Assembly (NCBI GenBank): GCA_038230895.1 | Contig: JBBRMJ010000001.1 | Span: 1-64,000, forward strand | DNA length: 64,000 bases | Reading direction: 5' to 3' | DNA from: JAJXTN01 sp038230895 | GTDB lineage: Bacteria; Patescibacteriota; Saccharimonadia; Saccharimonadales; UBA4665 | Shown here: piece by piece, positions 42,976 to 51,147 of the stretch | Position numbering within the stretch: position 1 is the stretch's first letter | Layout: each line of letters begins with the position of its first letter | Notes under the pieces: model-generated | What the model was told of the DNA's origin: nothing | The model's database searches: none | Seen by the model: only the letters and a program-made list of their open reading frames with translations | Translations under genes and position numbers: made by a program

Positions 42976-43249
42976 CTAATGCGCAAACGTAATATCAATG
43001 CGCTTGGCGGCTTGATCCACCCAGTTTATGTAGGCGGCTTAATTGATGCGCCATCACGAGTCGCTCATCATCACTAATTTCGATACGTTTTTCAATCCCA
43101 TCAAGTTGGTTTTGCATAAAGCCGACTCGATAATCAAGTTTACTGACGCCCTCTTCAACCGTGATAAATCGTCCGTCAATGCGGGTCATCATAGTATCCA
43201 GAACATTCAAAATATCATCAATATCTTCTCGAGTAGCAGCTTAGCTCAT
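42976..43249 (-). pseudogene. Paralogue of the 30598 gene with TAA at codon 3 and a late frameshift
   Basis: The reading frame from ATG at 43247-43249 goes ATG-AGC-TAA-GCT..., then codes AATREDIDDILNVLDTMMTRIDGRF... EISDDERLVMAHQLSRL, clearly related to the protein at 30598. At the run of three T (43025-43027) the frame shifts: removing one base restores NWVDQAAKRIDITFAH and a stop at 42976, matching the DRWTHQLAKKIGYELS end of the paralogue. As it stands the frame ends at 42995. So it has one in-frame stop at the head and one shift near the tail. Either a decayed copy or a sequence error for the second. Confidence 0.65.
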
Positions 43250-43320
43250 AGTACCAACCCAAGTATCACCTGCTGTTATGACGCTGTACTTTTTGATATT
43301 TCTCATAAAAACATTTTGGT

Positions 43321-43560
43321 TTAATGGCAAAAATTAGGGTGAGTGTCGAAGTAATTGGCACTGATTTCGCACCTATGCGCATAATGCCGGTATGTGCCAA
43401 CACTACTCAAGATTATGATCAGTAATAATACAATTCTAGTAAATATAATTGGGTCAAATTTTCTCACCAGATTAAGTATATCAATAAAGTCCTCCAAAGA
43501 AGTCCTTTGATAATAAGCGTTTTGGCTCCCTCTAGCAGACGAGTTGCGAACCGCCAGCAT
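43321..43560 (-). CDS. Possible small membrane protein
   Basis: A 79-residue frame with one strong hydrophobic segment (FDPIIFTRIVLLLIIILSSVGTY, about 36-57) and a His/Tyr/Cys-containing tail. No ribosome site or promoter is clear, and the region is A/T-rich, so it may be spurious. Without it, 43250-43600 holds no gene. Confidence 0.3.
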   Translation of the reverse strand: MLAVRNSSARGSQNAYYQRTSLEDFIDILNLVRKFDPIIFTRIVLLLIIILSSVGTYRHYAHRCEISANYFDTHPNFCH

Positions 43561-43600
43561 AGCTTATGATAAACACAAGCTATCCATAATCAAGGACTTG

Positions 43601-43939
43601 CTACTCTAGCTCTTTGAGACGTTCCACCAACACCCGTGTATATGCACCAGGCTTACCAGCAGTATGAAACGCTCCAAACGCTACCACTTCATATACGCCA
43701 TCGTCTATGACATATACAACACTAACTTTGTGATTTCGTACGTGTGCTCGGCGCAAGTTGAGTGCCTCGTCGAAATAGGCGTTGCTTTCAGGAAATGTAT
43801 CAAGGCTCTCAAGGGTAGCTATTACATCATCACTAAATCGTGCTGCCGATGCTTCATCTACAATCTCTAGGTAAAAATCGGCAATTTCTTCGATGTCTTG
43901 TATGGCTGAGGGCGTGATGCGAACGGAGTATTTACGCAT
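43601..43939 (-). CDS. RelE/ParE-family toxin
   Basis: A 112-residue toxin starting MRKYSVRITPSAIQDIEEIADFYLE, a typical ParE opening, then FPESNAYFDEALNLRRAHVRNHKVSVVYVIDDGVYEVVAFGAFHTAG, with the RxxxV.nYkvyY-type core and a final helix. ParE toxins block gyrase and RelE toxins cut mRNA; sequence alone leans to ParE. I start it at 43939 because the frame upstream of that belongs to the antitoxin gene in another frame; toxin and antitoxin overlap by 8 bases. Confidence 0.8.
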   Translation of the reverse strand: MRKYSVRITPSAIQDIEEIADFYLEIVDEASAARFSDDVIATLESLDTFPESNAYFDEALNLRRAHVRNHKVSVVYVIDDGVYEVVAFGAFHTAGKPGAYTRVLVERLKELE

Positions 43940-44108
43940 TCGCCGTATTACCGTTATACCGAGCGAGACGTTTCTTGAGGTCGCTGATTGGCAAACGGTT
44001 TTTGGGGTCGGCAGCTTCTTTGGCACGCTGAGCGATATGGGCACGAAACTCAGGCGAGTTTTCATCCTTTACGAACACCATAGGATTGAGTGTGGGCTGC
44101 GTTTTCAT
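43932..44108 (-). CDS. Small antitoxin paired with the ParE-type toxin
   Basis: A 58-residue protein that reads MKTQPTLNPMVFVKDENSPE, then a helix FRAHIAQRAKEAADPKNR and LPISDLKKRLARYNGN. Its start has a TATAAT box (44115-44120) 6 bases upstream and its end overlaps the toxin start by 8 bases, as expected for an antitoxin. I cannot assign it to a named antitoxin family; there is no clear DNA-binding fold, so self-regulation is uncertain. Confidence 0.7.
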   Translation of the reverse strand: MKTQPTLNPMVFVKDENSPEFRAHIAQRAKEAADPKNRLPISDLKKRLARYNGNTANA

Positions 44109-44114
44109 ATTGAT

Positions 44115-44120
44115 ATTATA
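44115..44120 (-). promoter_or_regulatory. -10 box of the toxin-antitoxin operon
   Basis: TATAAT on the minus strand 6 bases before the antitoxin ATG at 44108, a leaderless-type arrangement. Confidence 0.6.
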
Positions 44121-44183
44121 CCACTTACCGCCCTGCTCGTATAAAAAGCAAAAGCACCATGACTTATATCATAGTGCTTATGC

Positions 44184-44235
44184 TTGGCTCACTCTACTAG
44201 ACGAAATTCGAACTCATGACTTTGGTGTCGCAAAG
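44184..44235 (-). other. tRNA 3'-end-like remnant
   Basis: The plus strand reads ttggctcactctac...aaattcgaactcatgac, resembling the reverse complement of a tRNA acceptor end and T-arm (GAGTTCGAATTTC). No D-arm or anticodon arm can be folded, so it is at most a remnant. A similar piece lies at 44692-44720 on the other side of the 44295 gene. Confidence 0.35.
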
Positions 44236-44294
44236 AAGCCTTTTATAGGCATAAGAAGTAGGGCTCAAAATGATAGAGGAAGTTATAACCGCAA

Positions 44295-44654
44295 TTAAAC
44301 TGGATCTTCGCCAGCCGCCATGCGACGCTTAATATCTTGGTATGCTTCTATACCCATTTCGTAAGCGTGTGAATACATGTCAGAGTGTTTTTGACTGGCT
44401 TCGGTGTCTATATCAACCACTTCACCATTGCCGCTTTTAACTCTAATGCAAACTTCACCATGATTTGTAACCCATCTAAGCATGCCATCTCTATATTGCT
44501 CAGGAGCATAATATAGCTTGCCGTGATTGGACTCAATCACCTGATCCCAGTATTCAAGGCCTTCTGGGCGTTCTTCTGCTCGTACTAACAAGCTGGGAAG
44601 TCTCTGGCCTATTTCTACTGGAATGGGCTGCGGAGTATGGTCTAATTCGCTCAT
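44295..44654 (-). CDS. Hypothetical protein flanked by tRNA-like remnants
   Basis: A 119-residue soluble acidic protein (SLLVRAEERPEGLEYWDQVIESNHGKLYY..., SDMYSHAYEMGIEAYQDIKRRMAAGEDP). The N-terminal half looks beta-rich, the end helical. I do not recognise it. A 22-bp perfect palindrome lies 7 bases before the ATG, a plausible operator. The gene sits between two tRNA-like remnants in an accessory patch. Confidence 0.6.
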   Translation of the reverse strand: MSELDHTPQPIPVEIGQRLPSLLVRAEERPEGLEYWDQVIESNHGKLYYAPEQYRDGMLRWVTNHGEVCIRVKSGNGEVVDIDTEASQKHSDMYSHAYEMGIEAYQDIKRRMAAGEDPV

Positions 44655-44661
44655 AACCTAA

Positions 44662-44683
44662 AAATACCACAATTGTGGTATTT
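44662..44683. promoter_or_regulatory. 22-bp perfect palindrome, candidate operator
   Basis: Bases 44662-44683 form a perfect palindrome, half-site aaataccacaa, starting 8 bases upstream of the ATG at 44654. Its position over the likely promoter suggests a repressor site; as a hairpin it would be A/T-rich and lack a T-tract. Confidence 0.5.
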
Positions 44684-44691
44684 AGTCAAAA

Positions 44692-44720
44692 CTTGGCTCC
44701 CCTAGTGGGTTCGAACTACA
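44692..44720 (-). other. tRNA 3'-end-like remnant
   Basis: The plus strand reads ttggctcccctagtgggttcgaac, like the reverse complement of a tRNA T-arm and acceptor 3' strand (GTTCGAACCCACTAGGGGAGCC). The T-stem has mismatches and no other arm is present. Confidence 0.35.
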
Positions 44721-44830
44721 CCGTTTGAGGGGTAGGTTTGGGGGTGCGGGCTTTTTGCCATTCGCGGTAGATCAGGAACATGATGGCGACGTTGAGGATG
44801 GCGATCCAAGACTTGTGTATTTGAATCCTG
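44716..44830 (-). pseudogene. 3' fragment of a DUF2127 gene
   Basis: Bases 44742-44801 are identical to 45808-45867, inside the intact DUF2127 gene, and encode the same ILNVAIMFLIYREWQKAR end. Upstream the match becomes partial (IQIH...) with an internal deletion, and there is no 5' part. The fragment lies against the promoter region of the plus-strand gene at 44834. Confidence 0.75.
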
Positions 44831-44833
44831 TAG

Positions 44834-45736
44834 ATGATAATGTACATACTTAAACCTATGACAGGCAATTCTATCGATCGACACCATGAAACGGAGATTA
44901 CTCTGCTTGATACTGGTGTTGCTATTAATCTTTTTGAAAAGGCACAGGTTTTAGAATCGGGCAAGATTATTGTGCCTGAACGTCGCATTGCGCTTGCCGA
45001 TTACTCCTCCGGGGCTACGATTAAAGTTTACTTGGAGCCGATTGTGCGACTCGAACCTTACGAATCGGGCTACGATAATGAAATAGCTGCGACTGGGCAG
45101 CCACCCCATCAACGCCAACTACGATTCAGCACTTCAGGAAAAGTCTATGCCATCCGCAATATTTATCCATTCGAAGACAACTCGACGCCAGATGCTCGTG
45201 TTGGGCAGGCCCTACCCGAAGCGCAACTTGCTAGCTTGGCTATTAGAGTATCGTGGGACGACGATCAGGAACTTCTAGACGATCCTGAAGCATTTGTTGG
45301 AGATTCGCCCGCTGTATTCTATGATCCCGACTTTGGAAAACGAACGCCACTACTAACTTCCTACCAAGAAAGATTACATGCCCTTATACGTGGTGACGCC
45401 AGACCAGTACTGGTTGACCCACGAGCTGAATACCAGCCCATTGTACTCAGCGCCGGTAATAAGACTGCCGTAGCTATCCCCAATTATGAAGATTGGGTGA
45501 TGCAACAAGGTTACGCATCATCAGCTTTGTATGATGCTTTTGGCGTTGTGGGGGGCGATGTCTATTATGATAAATTAACACCCGATACCCCTGATATCAT
45601 AGGTTTTATCGGTGGAACCATCCTCGTGCCTTACGACCTTGAAGTAGTGAAGGAAATCCGACTAACATTTGTGCTTCCTGAGAGCGTCCGCCAGATTACT
45701 AATCCCGATGCTTCACCACTAGTGATAGAACAATAA
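44834..45736 (+). CDS. Hypothetical protein (about 300 aa)
   Basis: A 300-residue acidic soluble protein that I do not recognise. It is beta-rich with repeated IRV/YLEP-type strands (TIKVYLEPIVRLEPYESGYD, ASLAIRVSWDDDQELLDD) and a second half with VYYDKLTPDTPDIIGFIGGTILVPYDLEVVKEIRLTFVLPE. No signal peptide. Possible starts are the first Met at 44834 or the Met two codons on. It is one of several unknown beta-rich proteins of this genome (compare 51148 and 51956). Flanked on both sides by DUF2127 sequence. Confidence 0.65.
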   Translation: MIMYILKPMTGNSIDRHHETEITLLDTGVAINLFEKAQVLESGKIIVPERRIALADYSSGATIKVYLEPIVRLEPYESGYDNEIAATGQPPHQRQLRFSTSGKVYAIRNIYPFEDNSTPDARVGQALPEAQLASLAIRVSWDDDQELLDDPEAFVGDSPAVFYDPDFGKRTPLLTSYQERLHALIRGDARPVLVDPRAEYQPIVLSAGNKTAVAIPNYEDWVMQQGYASSALYDAFGVVGGDVYYDKLTPDTPDIIGFIGGTILVPYDLEVVKEIRLTFVLPESVRQITNPDASPLVIEQ

Positions 45737-45778
45737 GTCAGCTGCTGTCAGCAAATATTAAAGAGGGTCCTTATTGGA

Positions 45779-46225
45779 TCACTTAGCGGGTTCTGGGGTT
45801 AATTTATGGGTGCGGGCTTTTTGCCATTCGCGGTAGATCAGGAACATGATGGCGACGTTGAGGATGGTCAGAGCGATAATGCCTAGGCTTGGGCTGACGA
45901 AGATTTGGTAGATTTGGATGGCAGTGAAGATACCGAGGGCTACAAGGGCCCAAGGGTAGGCCCAGAGTTTGTTGAGCAATAGGCAGGTGACCAGAACGAC
46001 TTTGACGATACCGTGTGACATGAGGAATAAGATGGCGCTGAGTTTGTGTTCGGATAATGCTTTACCGCTGTTGCCCAGGTGGCTCATGAGTGTGACGAAA
46101 GCGGCTGGTGTCAGGAATATCAGCAATAAGGCGGTCAGAATCTCGACCGTACCGTCGAAGCCCTTGATGATGATACCGATCTCATAGGTCTTGTCGAGCA
46201 GAGTTTTGGGGTGGAACCAAGGCAT
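45779..46225 (-). CDS. DUF2127 membrane protein
   Basis: A 148-residue protein from MPWFHPKTLLDKTYEIGIIIKG. Four hydrophobic helices: about 17-37, 60-80, 84-104 and 108-130, ending FLIYREWQKARTHK. The opening LDKTYEIGIIIKGFDGTVEILTALLL and the SHGIVKVVLV segment are the DUF2127 signature. Function unknown. A partial second copy lies 1 kb away at 44716. Confidence 0.85.
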   Translation of the reverse strand: MPWFHPKTLLDKTYEIGIIIKGFDGTVEILTALLLIFLTPAAFVTLMSHLGNSGKALSEHKLSAILFLMSHGIVKVVLVTCLLLNKLWAYPWALVALGIFTAIQIYQIFVSPSLGIIALTILNVAIMFLIYREWQKARTHKLTPEPAK

Positions 46226-46244
46226 ACTCACACAATAGCACAAA

Positions 46245-46334
46245 GTGTAGGCCGGAGGCTGTAGGCTGTAGAAATCGCCATAAACAGAAGAGCCAGCACC
46301 ACTACAACTACAGCTCTACAGCCCAGACCTGTAG
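46245..46334. repeat. GTAG-rich imperfect inverted repeat
   Basis: The left arm carries ggctgtaggctgtaga and the right arm ctacagctctacagcccag, forming a long imperfect hairpin between the DUF2127 and L25 genes. A region of similar design lies at 62959-63047. Possibly a repeated extragenic palindrome or a transcript end. Confidence 0.6.
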
Positions 46335-46385
46335 CAGTGGTCCCATTATAAACAGTATCAATCGCCAATCTGGGCTAAGCGAGAT

Positions 46386-47090
46386 TTACTCGGCTTTGGC
46401 GTCGGCAGCAGCTGGAGCGGCGGCTTCGCCTTCAGCAGGCGCTTCGCCTTCAGCGACAGCAGCTTCTGGTGCTTCGGCAACAGCGTCACCACCAGCATCT
46501 TCGTTAGCGGCAGCCAGGGCGCTTGGTTCGTAAACAGTTGCAACTGAGTGTGAACCCTCAGTGACAATCTCAACACCTTCAGGGACGATCAGATCAGCGA
46601 CGGTGACATGATCACCAATCTCAACTAAAACTTCAGCATTATATTCTAAGAAGTCAGGCAGTTTGGTAGCGATGGCTCGCACTTCGACGGCATCGAGTTG
46701 GGAGAGAACAATCAGGCTGGCCCGTTCAGCAGGGCTGGACTCGTTGCCTTCGTCGTAGCGTGGGCGTAGTGGAATCTCGGCTTCAACTTTCTGGTTCTTG
46801 TCGACAGCATTGAAGACGACATGGGTCAGGCGGTGCTTGCGAGGATCAAACACCGCATCTTTGATAAGGGCAGTGTAGCTGAGGTCGTCAGTTTTGAGCT
46901 GGACAGGGTGGTGCTTGCCAGCTTGCTGCCACACTTTGAAAAGTGCAACATAGTCAGCTTGGACATGTATTGAAGGCTTGCCATGGTCGTGAATGACGGC
47001 GGGCACATTGCCATCGGATCGTAATTGTTTGACACCTTTACCGAGTACGGTGCGCGTCTGTAGTTCTAAATTAATCGTATCCTGTGACAT
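46386..47090 (-). CDS. rplY: 50S ribosomal protein L25/general stress protein Ctc
   Basis: A 234-residue protein of the CTC-type L25. The N-terminal domain (about 1-95) has TRTVLGKGVKQLRSDGNVPAVIHDHG and binds 5S rRNA; the C-terminal beta domain has IPLRPRYDEGNESSP..., LDAVEVRAIATKLPDFLEYN and TVADLIVPEGVEIVTEG. An Ala/Glu-rich tail of about 45 residues follows. The start has a GAGGTAC-type ribosome site. Monocistronic. Confidence 0.93.
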   Translation of the reverse strand: MSQDTINLELQTRTVLGKGVKQLRSDGNVPAVIHDHGKPSIHVQADYVALFKVWQQAGKHHPVQLKTDDLSYTALIKDAVFDPRKHRLTHVVFNAVDKNQKVEAEIPLRPRYDEGNESSPAERASLIVLSQLDAVEVRAIATKLPDFLEYNAEVLVEIGDHVTVADLIVPEGVEIVTEGSHSVATVYEPSALAAANEDAGGDAVAEAPEAAVAEGEAPAEGEAAAPAAADAKAE

Positions 47091-47187
47091 GTGGTTCAGT
47101 ACCTCTTATAGCTTTGCTGGCTATTATAACAGATTGCCCTGGCAATTGGAACGGCTAGACCAGATGAGCGAAAAAGCGTAGGCTTAG

Positions 47188-47826
47188 ATGATGGTTAACC
47201 TGCTCAACCCCAGCGATATTATCCATAGCGGTGGCTTATTATTGATCGGCATCATCCTGTTTTCAGAAGTTGGCTTGCTCCTGGGCTTCATATTGCCAGG
47301 AGATACATTATTGATTGCGGCCGGTGTCTATGCCCATGAGGGCAAACTGTGGGTACCAGCCATAATCGTCGTCGCGGCAGTGGCGGCCATTTTGGGTGAT
47401 TCACTATCATACTATTGGGGGCATAAACTGGGACCCCGCCTTTTCAATAAGTCCGACAGTGTCCTGTTCAACAAAAATCACATCGTGAAAGCCGAAGCGA
47501 TGTATGACAAATTCGGCGCCAAAATTTTACTAGTCACGCACTTCTTACCTATCGTGCGGACATTTATACCGCTGCTAGCAGGCGTGTCCAAATTGCCGTA
47601 CCGCCGGTTCCTCGTTTTCAATGTTATTGGCGACATCCTCTGGGCGGTCAGCGTCACGCTTGCAGGTTACTATATCGGCAGCCGCGTGCCTGGTGTTGAT
47701 AAATACATCCTGCTACTCGTCGTTGCCGCCATGGCGTTTAGCGCGGCCCCGACTCTATATCACTATGTTCGACTGCGAATCGCCCAAAACCGGGCAGCAC
47801 CGTCGGATCGCTCGTCGAAACAATAA
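47188..47826 (+). CDS. DedA family membrane protein
   Basis: A 212-residue protein of the DedA/SNARE-associated group. It has FILPGDTLLIAAGVYAHEG near 35-55, the YYWGHKLGPRLFNK segment, HFLPIVRTFIPLLAGVSKLPYRRFLVFNVIGDILWAVSVTLAGYYIG (about 118-165), the conserved Arg/Pro amphipathic region, and a final helix. DedA proteins flip lipids such as undecaprenyl phosphate or phosphatidylethanolamine. Its last 89 bases overlap the convergent gene at 47738. Confidence 0.9.
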   Translation: MMVNLLNPSDIIHSGGLLLIGIILFSEVGLLLGFILPGDTLLIAAGVYAHEGKLWVPAIIVVAAVAAILGDSLSYYWGHKLGPRLFNKSDSVLFNKNHIVKAEAMYDKFGAKILLVTHFLPIVRTFIPLLAGVSKLPYRRFLVFNVIGDILWAVSVTLAGYYIGSRVPGVDKYILLLVVAAMAFSAAPTLYHYVRLRIAQNRAAPSDRSSKQ

Positions 47827-48256
47827 AGGTTTCGAGCGGCTGGCAGACCGCTTGTGCGTAGCGACGCTCACGACAGGCACTGGTCATAGCGCGAATGATG
47901 CGCTCCGGTGGCAAGAGTTGATTGGCGAGCATTGCTGTATGCTGTCGGTCACCGAGAACATCATGGTCCATGTCACTCATTTGGGCCTGACAATAATCGA
48001 CCAGTACTGTTCGTTGTTCGGCCTGTTGCAGCAAAGCCAAGGTATCAGCCACTGGCTTCAAGGTATGCAGCAGTTCGGCAGCTTTGGTACGAACTGAGAA
48101 GCCCGGGTAAAGCATAACCATTTCAGGTGGCATCTGAAACGGCTGGCTCAACTGAAAACTGTCATGCGTTTCCGGATAGCGTAGCGCATGAAATTCATAC
48201 ACAAGATGCAAGGCGCTAAGTGGGCTGACCAATAAAGCGAACTCCGAAGCTGGCAT
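47738..48256 (-). CDS. Hypothetical protein downstream of uvrA
   Basis: A 172-residue soluble helical protein that I do not recognise (PPEMVMLYPGFSVRTKAAELLHTLKPVADTLALL..., LPPERIIRAMTSACRERRYAQAVCQPL). It starts 3 bases after the uvrA stop, so it is translated with uvrA and may have a repair-linked role, by position only. Its 3' part overlaps the end of the DedA gene by 89 bases on the other strand; the overlapping piece may not be essential. Confidence 0.55.
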   Translation of the reverse strand: MPASEFALLVSPLSALHLVYEFHALRYPETHDSFQLSQPFQMPPEMVMLYPGFSVRTKAAELLHTLKPVADTLALLQQAEQRTVLVDYCQAQMSDMDHDVLGDRQHTAMLANQLLPPERIIRAMTSACRERRYAQAVCQPLETFIVSTSDPTVLPGFGRFAVEHSDIESGPR

Positions 48257-48259
48257 GTA

Positions 48260-51076
48260 TTAACCTCGCAACAAGGCTTTAAGGTACTGCCCCGTATAAC
48301 TGGCGTCGACTTTGGCGACCTGCTCTGGGGTGCCTTCGGCGATAATTTGACCACCGGCATTGCCACCTTCGGGACCCATGTCGATCAGCCAATCGGCGTT
48401 CTTGATGACATCCAGATTATGCTCGATGACCACCATGCTGTTGCCGGCGTCGACCAAGGCGTGCAGCATTTGCAGTAATCTGTCGACGTCAGCCATGTGC
48501 AGTCCAGTCGTCGGCTCATCAAGGATATACAACGTGCGACCGGTCGGGCGGCGTGATAGCTCACTTGATAGTTTGATGCGTTGAGCTTCCCCGCCACTCA
48601 GCGTCGTGGCCGGTTGACCGAGATGGATGTAGCCAATGCCCACGTCGACTAGCGTCTGCAGTTTGCGAGCGATCGATGGAATGTTCTCGAAGAATTCTAG
48701 CGCCTGTTCGCAGGTCAGTTCTAGGACATCACTAATGGTTTTACCTTTGTAGTGAATTTCCAAGGCTTCGCGGTTGTAACGTTTACCTTTACAAACTTCG
48801 CAGGGCACGTAGACATCGGGCAGGAAGTGCATTTCTATCTTGATAATGCCATCGCCCGAACAGTTTTCACAGCGGCCACCCTTAACGTTAAAACTAAAGC
48901 GACCAGCGCTATAACCGCGCAATTTGGCTTCCGGCATCTGAGCGAAAAGTTCCCGGATGGGCGTGAATAGACCAGTGTAGGTAGCTGGGTTGGAACGGGG
49001 TGTGCGACCAATCGGTGACTGATCGATGATGATGGCTTTGTCGAGTTCTTTGATGCCGATGATTTCATCGTGGCGGCCAGGCACCGTGTTGGCGCGGTGC
49101 AAACGCGCGAGTAATTCTTTGGACAAAATATCGTTAATTAAGCTAGATTTGCCCGAGCCGCTGACACCACTCACCACGACTAATTTACCGAGCGGGATAG
49201 TGGCATCGATGTTCTGTAAATTGTTTTCGCGGGCACCCTTAATTATGATTGATTTACCGTTACCGGCGCGACGTTTTTTCGGTATGGCTATTTTCTTACT
49301 GCCTGACAAATATTCGGCGGTCAGACTATTATTGGCCTTGATGACATCACTCGGCGAGCCGCTGGCCACGACTTTGCCGCCATGTATACCAGCGCCCGGG
49401 CCAATGTCCAGCAGCCAATCAGCGGTCCGAATTGTTTCTTCGTCATGCTCGACGACTATCACTGTATTACCGAGATCTTTGAGGTGTTTCAGGGTGCGAA
49501 TCAGGCGAGCATTGTCACGTTGATGGAGCCCAATACTGGGCTCGTCCAGCACATAGAGCACACCCATCAGGCCAGAGCCAATCTGCGTCGCCAGACGGAT
49601 ACGCTGGGCTTCACCACCAGATAGCGTCGTCGCCCCGCGCAACAAGTTCAGGTAGTTAAGGCCGACGTCTTGCAAGAACTGCAGCCGAGCGCCAATTTCT
49701 TTCAATATCAGGACGGCTATTTTGGTTTCCTTTTCATTGAGTTTCAAGCTGTTAAACCAGGCCAAGGCATCATCAATCGACAGACTACAAATGTCCATAA
49801 TCGAGTCTGTGCCAATCGTTATGGCCAGCACTTCTGGCTTTAAGCGGCGGCCCTCACAAGCATGGCAGGGTTTTTCCTGCATGAAGCGCTCAATATCACG
49901 GCGGATGAAATCACTGTCAGTCTCGCGGTGGCGACGCTCCAAGTTGGGCACCACACCCTCATAGGTGGTTTCGAAACTGCGACCCACACCGAGGCCAACT
50001 CGAAACGTTTCATTGCCGGTGCCATACATCACCAGCTTCAACTGTTCTGGCGTCAGCTCACCAGTCGGTACGTGGAGGCTGAAATTATATTTTTCGGAGA
50101 CAGCCTGCAGTTTCTTCATATACCAGTTGTCGACATTGATGCGGTTGTAAGGTCGAATCGCGCCTTCGGCAATCGTTAATTTGCCATTAGGGATGACCAG
50201 CTCCGGATCGACTTCTAGCCGATTACCGATGCCGGTACAAACTGGGCAGGCACCATGTGGCGAATTGAAGCTGAAGGTACGTGGCTCTAACTCCGGTATG
50301 CTCACTTCTGGATGGTCTGGGCAAGCGTACATCAGACTGTACGTCCAGGTTTCATCCTTGTCGGCATCGAAGACGACGACTTTACCTTCGGCGACTTCCA
50401 AAGCTTGTTCGATGGATTGAACCAGCCGCGAACGGCTGTCTTTGTCATTCACTAAGCGGTCAACGACAACTTCGATACGATGACGGTAGCTTTTATCAAG
50501 TTCTGGGAATTCATCGAGTGCGTAAACGACGCCATCAACCCGAACACGAGCAAAGCCAGCGCGCTGATACTGCTCTGGAATGTGTTCGAAGGCACCCTTT
50601 TTATCTATAACCACTGGTGCCAATATCATCAACCGCTTATTCGCTGTCGTGGCTTCAATCTGCTCAATAATCCCGGTACTTGTTTGGCGAACCACGGCCT
50701 GCCCATCGATCGGACAATGCGGCACGCCAATTCGTGCAAATAACAGGCGTAAGTAATCATAAATTTCGGTAACAGTTGCAACGGTAGAGCGCGGGTTACG
50801 AGAGGTCGATTTCTGATCTATCGAGATAGCGGGGCTGAGGCCATCAATCTGGTCAACATCAGGCTTCTCCATCAATCCCAAGAATTGGCGAGCGTAGCTA
50901 CTGAGACTTTCGACATAACGGCGCTGGCCTTCGGCGTAAATAGTATCGAAAGCCAAGCTGGACTTACCGGAGCCACTCAGCCCAGTAATCACCACTAATT
51001 GATTGCGCGGAATCGTCACATCTATGTTCTGTAGATTGTGTTCGCGCGCCCCTTTAACTACGATCTCATCAGCCAC
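48260..51076 (-). CDS. uvrA: Excinuclease ABC subunit A (UvrA)
   Basis: A 938-residue UvrA of standard length with two ABC ATPase units. Walker A GLSGSGKSS (about 31-39) and GVSGSGKSS (about 640); zinc modules including CENCSGDGIIKIEMHF...CEVCKG (about 735-765); signature motifs TTLSGGEAQRI in both halves; VLDEPSIGLHQRD and ILDEPTTGLH as Walker B regions. It scans DNA for bulky lesions and loads UvrB. The start is GTG with a GGGAGG site; a TATAAT box lies about 25 bases further up. uvrC lies 12 kb away and uvrB is not in the window. Confidence 0.97.
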   Translation of the reverse strand: MADEIVVKGAREHNLQNIDVTIPRNQLVVITGLSGSGKSSLAFDTIYAEGQRRYVESLSSYARQFLGLMEKPDVDQIDGLSPAISIDQKSTSRNPRSTVATVTEIYDYLRLLFARIGVPHCPIDGQAVVRQTSTGIIEQIEATTANKRLMILAPVVIDKKGAFEHIPEQYQRAGFARVRVDGVVYALDEFPELDKSYRHRIEVVVDRLVNDKDSRSRLVQSIEQALEVAEGKVVVFDADKDETWTYSLMYACPDHPEVSIPELEPRTFSFNSPHGACPVCTGIGNRLEVDPELVIPNGKLTIAEGAIRPYNRINVDNWYMKKLQAVSEKYNFSLHVPTGELTPEQLKLVMYGTGNETFRVGLGVGRSFETTYEGVVPNLERRHRETDSDFIRRDIERFMQEKPCHACEGRRLKPEVLAITIGTDSIMDICSLSIDDALAWFNSLKLNEKETKIAVLILKEIGARLQFLQDVGLNYLNLLRGATTLSGGEAQRIRLATQIGSGLMGVLYVLDEPSIGLHQRDNARLIRTLKHLKDLGNTVIVVEHDEETIRTADWLLDIGPGAGIHGGKVVASGSPSDVIKANNSLTAEYLSGSKKIAIPKKRRAGNGKSIIIKGARENNLQNIDATIPLGKLVVVSGVSGSGKSSLINDILSKELLARLHRANTVPGRHDEIIGIKELDKAIIIDQSPIGRTPRSNPATYTGLFTPIRELFAQMPEAKLRGYSAGRFSFNVKGGRCENCSGDGIIKIEMHFLPDVYVPCEVCKGKRYNREALEIHYKGKTISDVLELTCEQALEFFENIPSIARKLQTLVDVGIGYIHLGQPATTLSGGEAQRIKLSSELSRRPTGRTLYILDEPTTGLHMADVDRLLQMLHALVDAGNSMVVIEHNLDVIKNADWLIDMGPEGGNAGGQIIAEGTPEQVAKVDASYTGQYLKALLRG

Positions 51077-51147
51077 AAAAACCTCCCGTCAGGTCGGTTT
51101 ATTATACGCGTAAATCAAGAGAAAAGCGAGACAGCTACACCGAGTAT

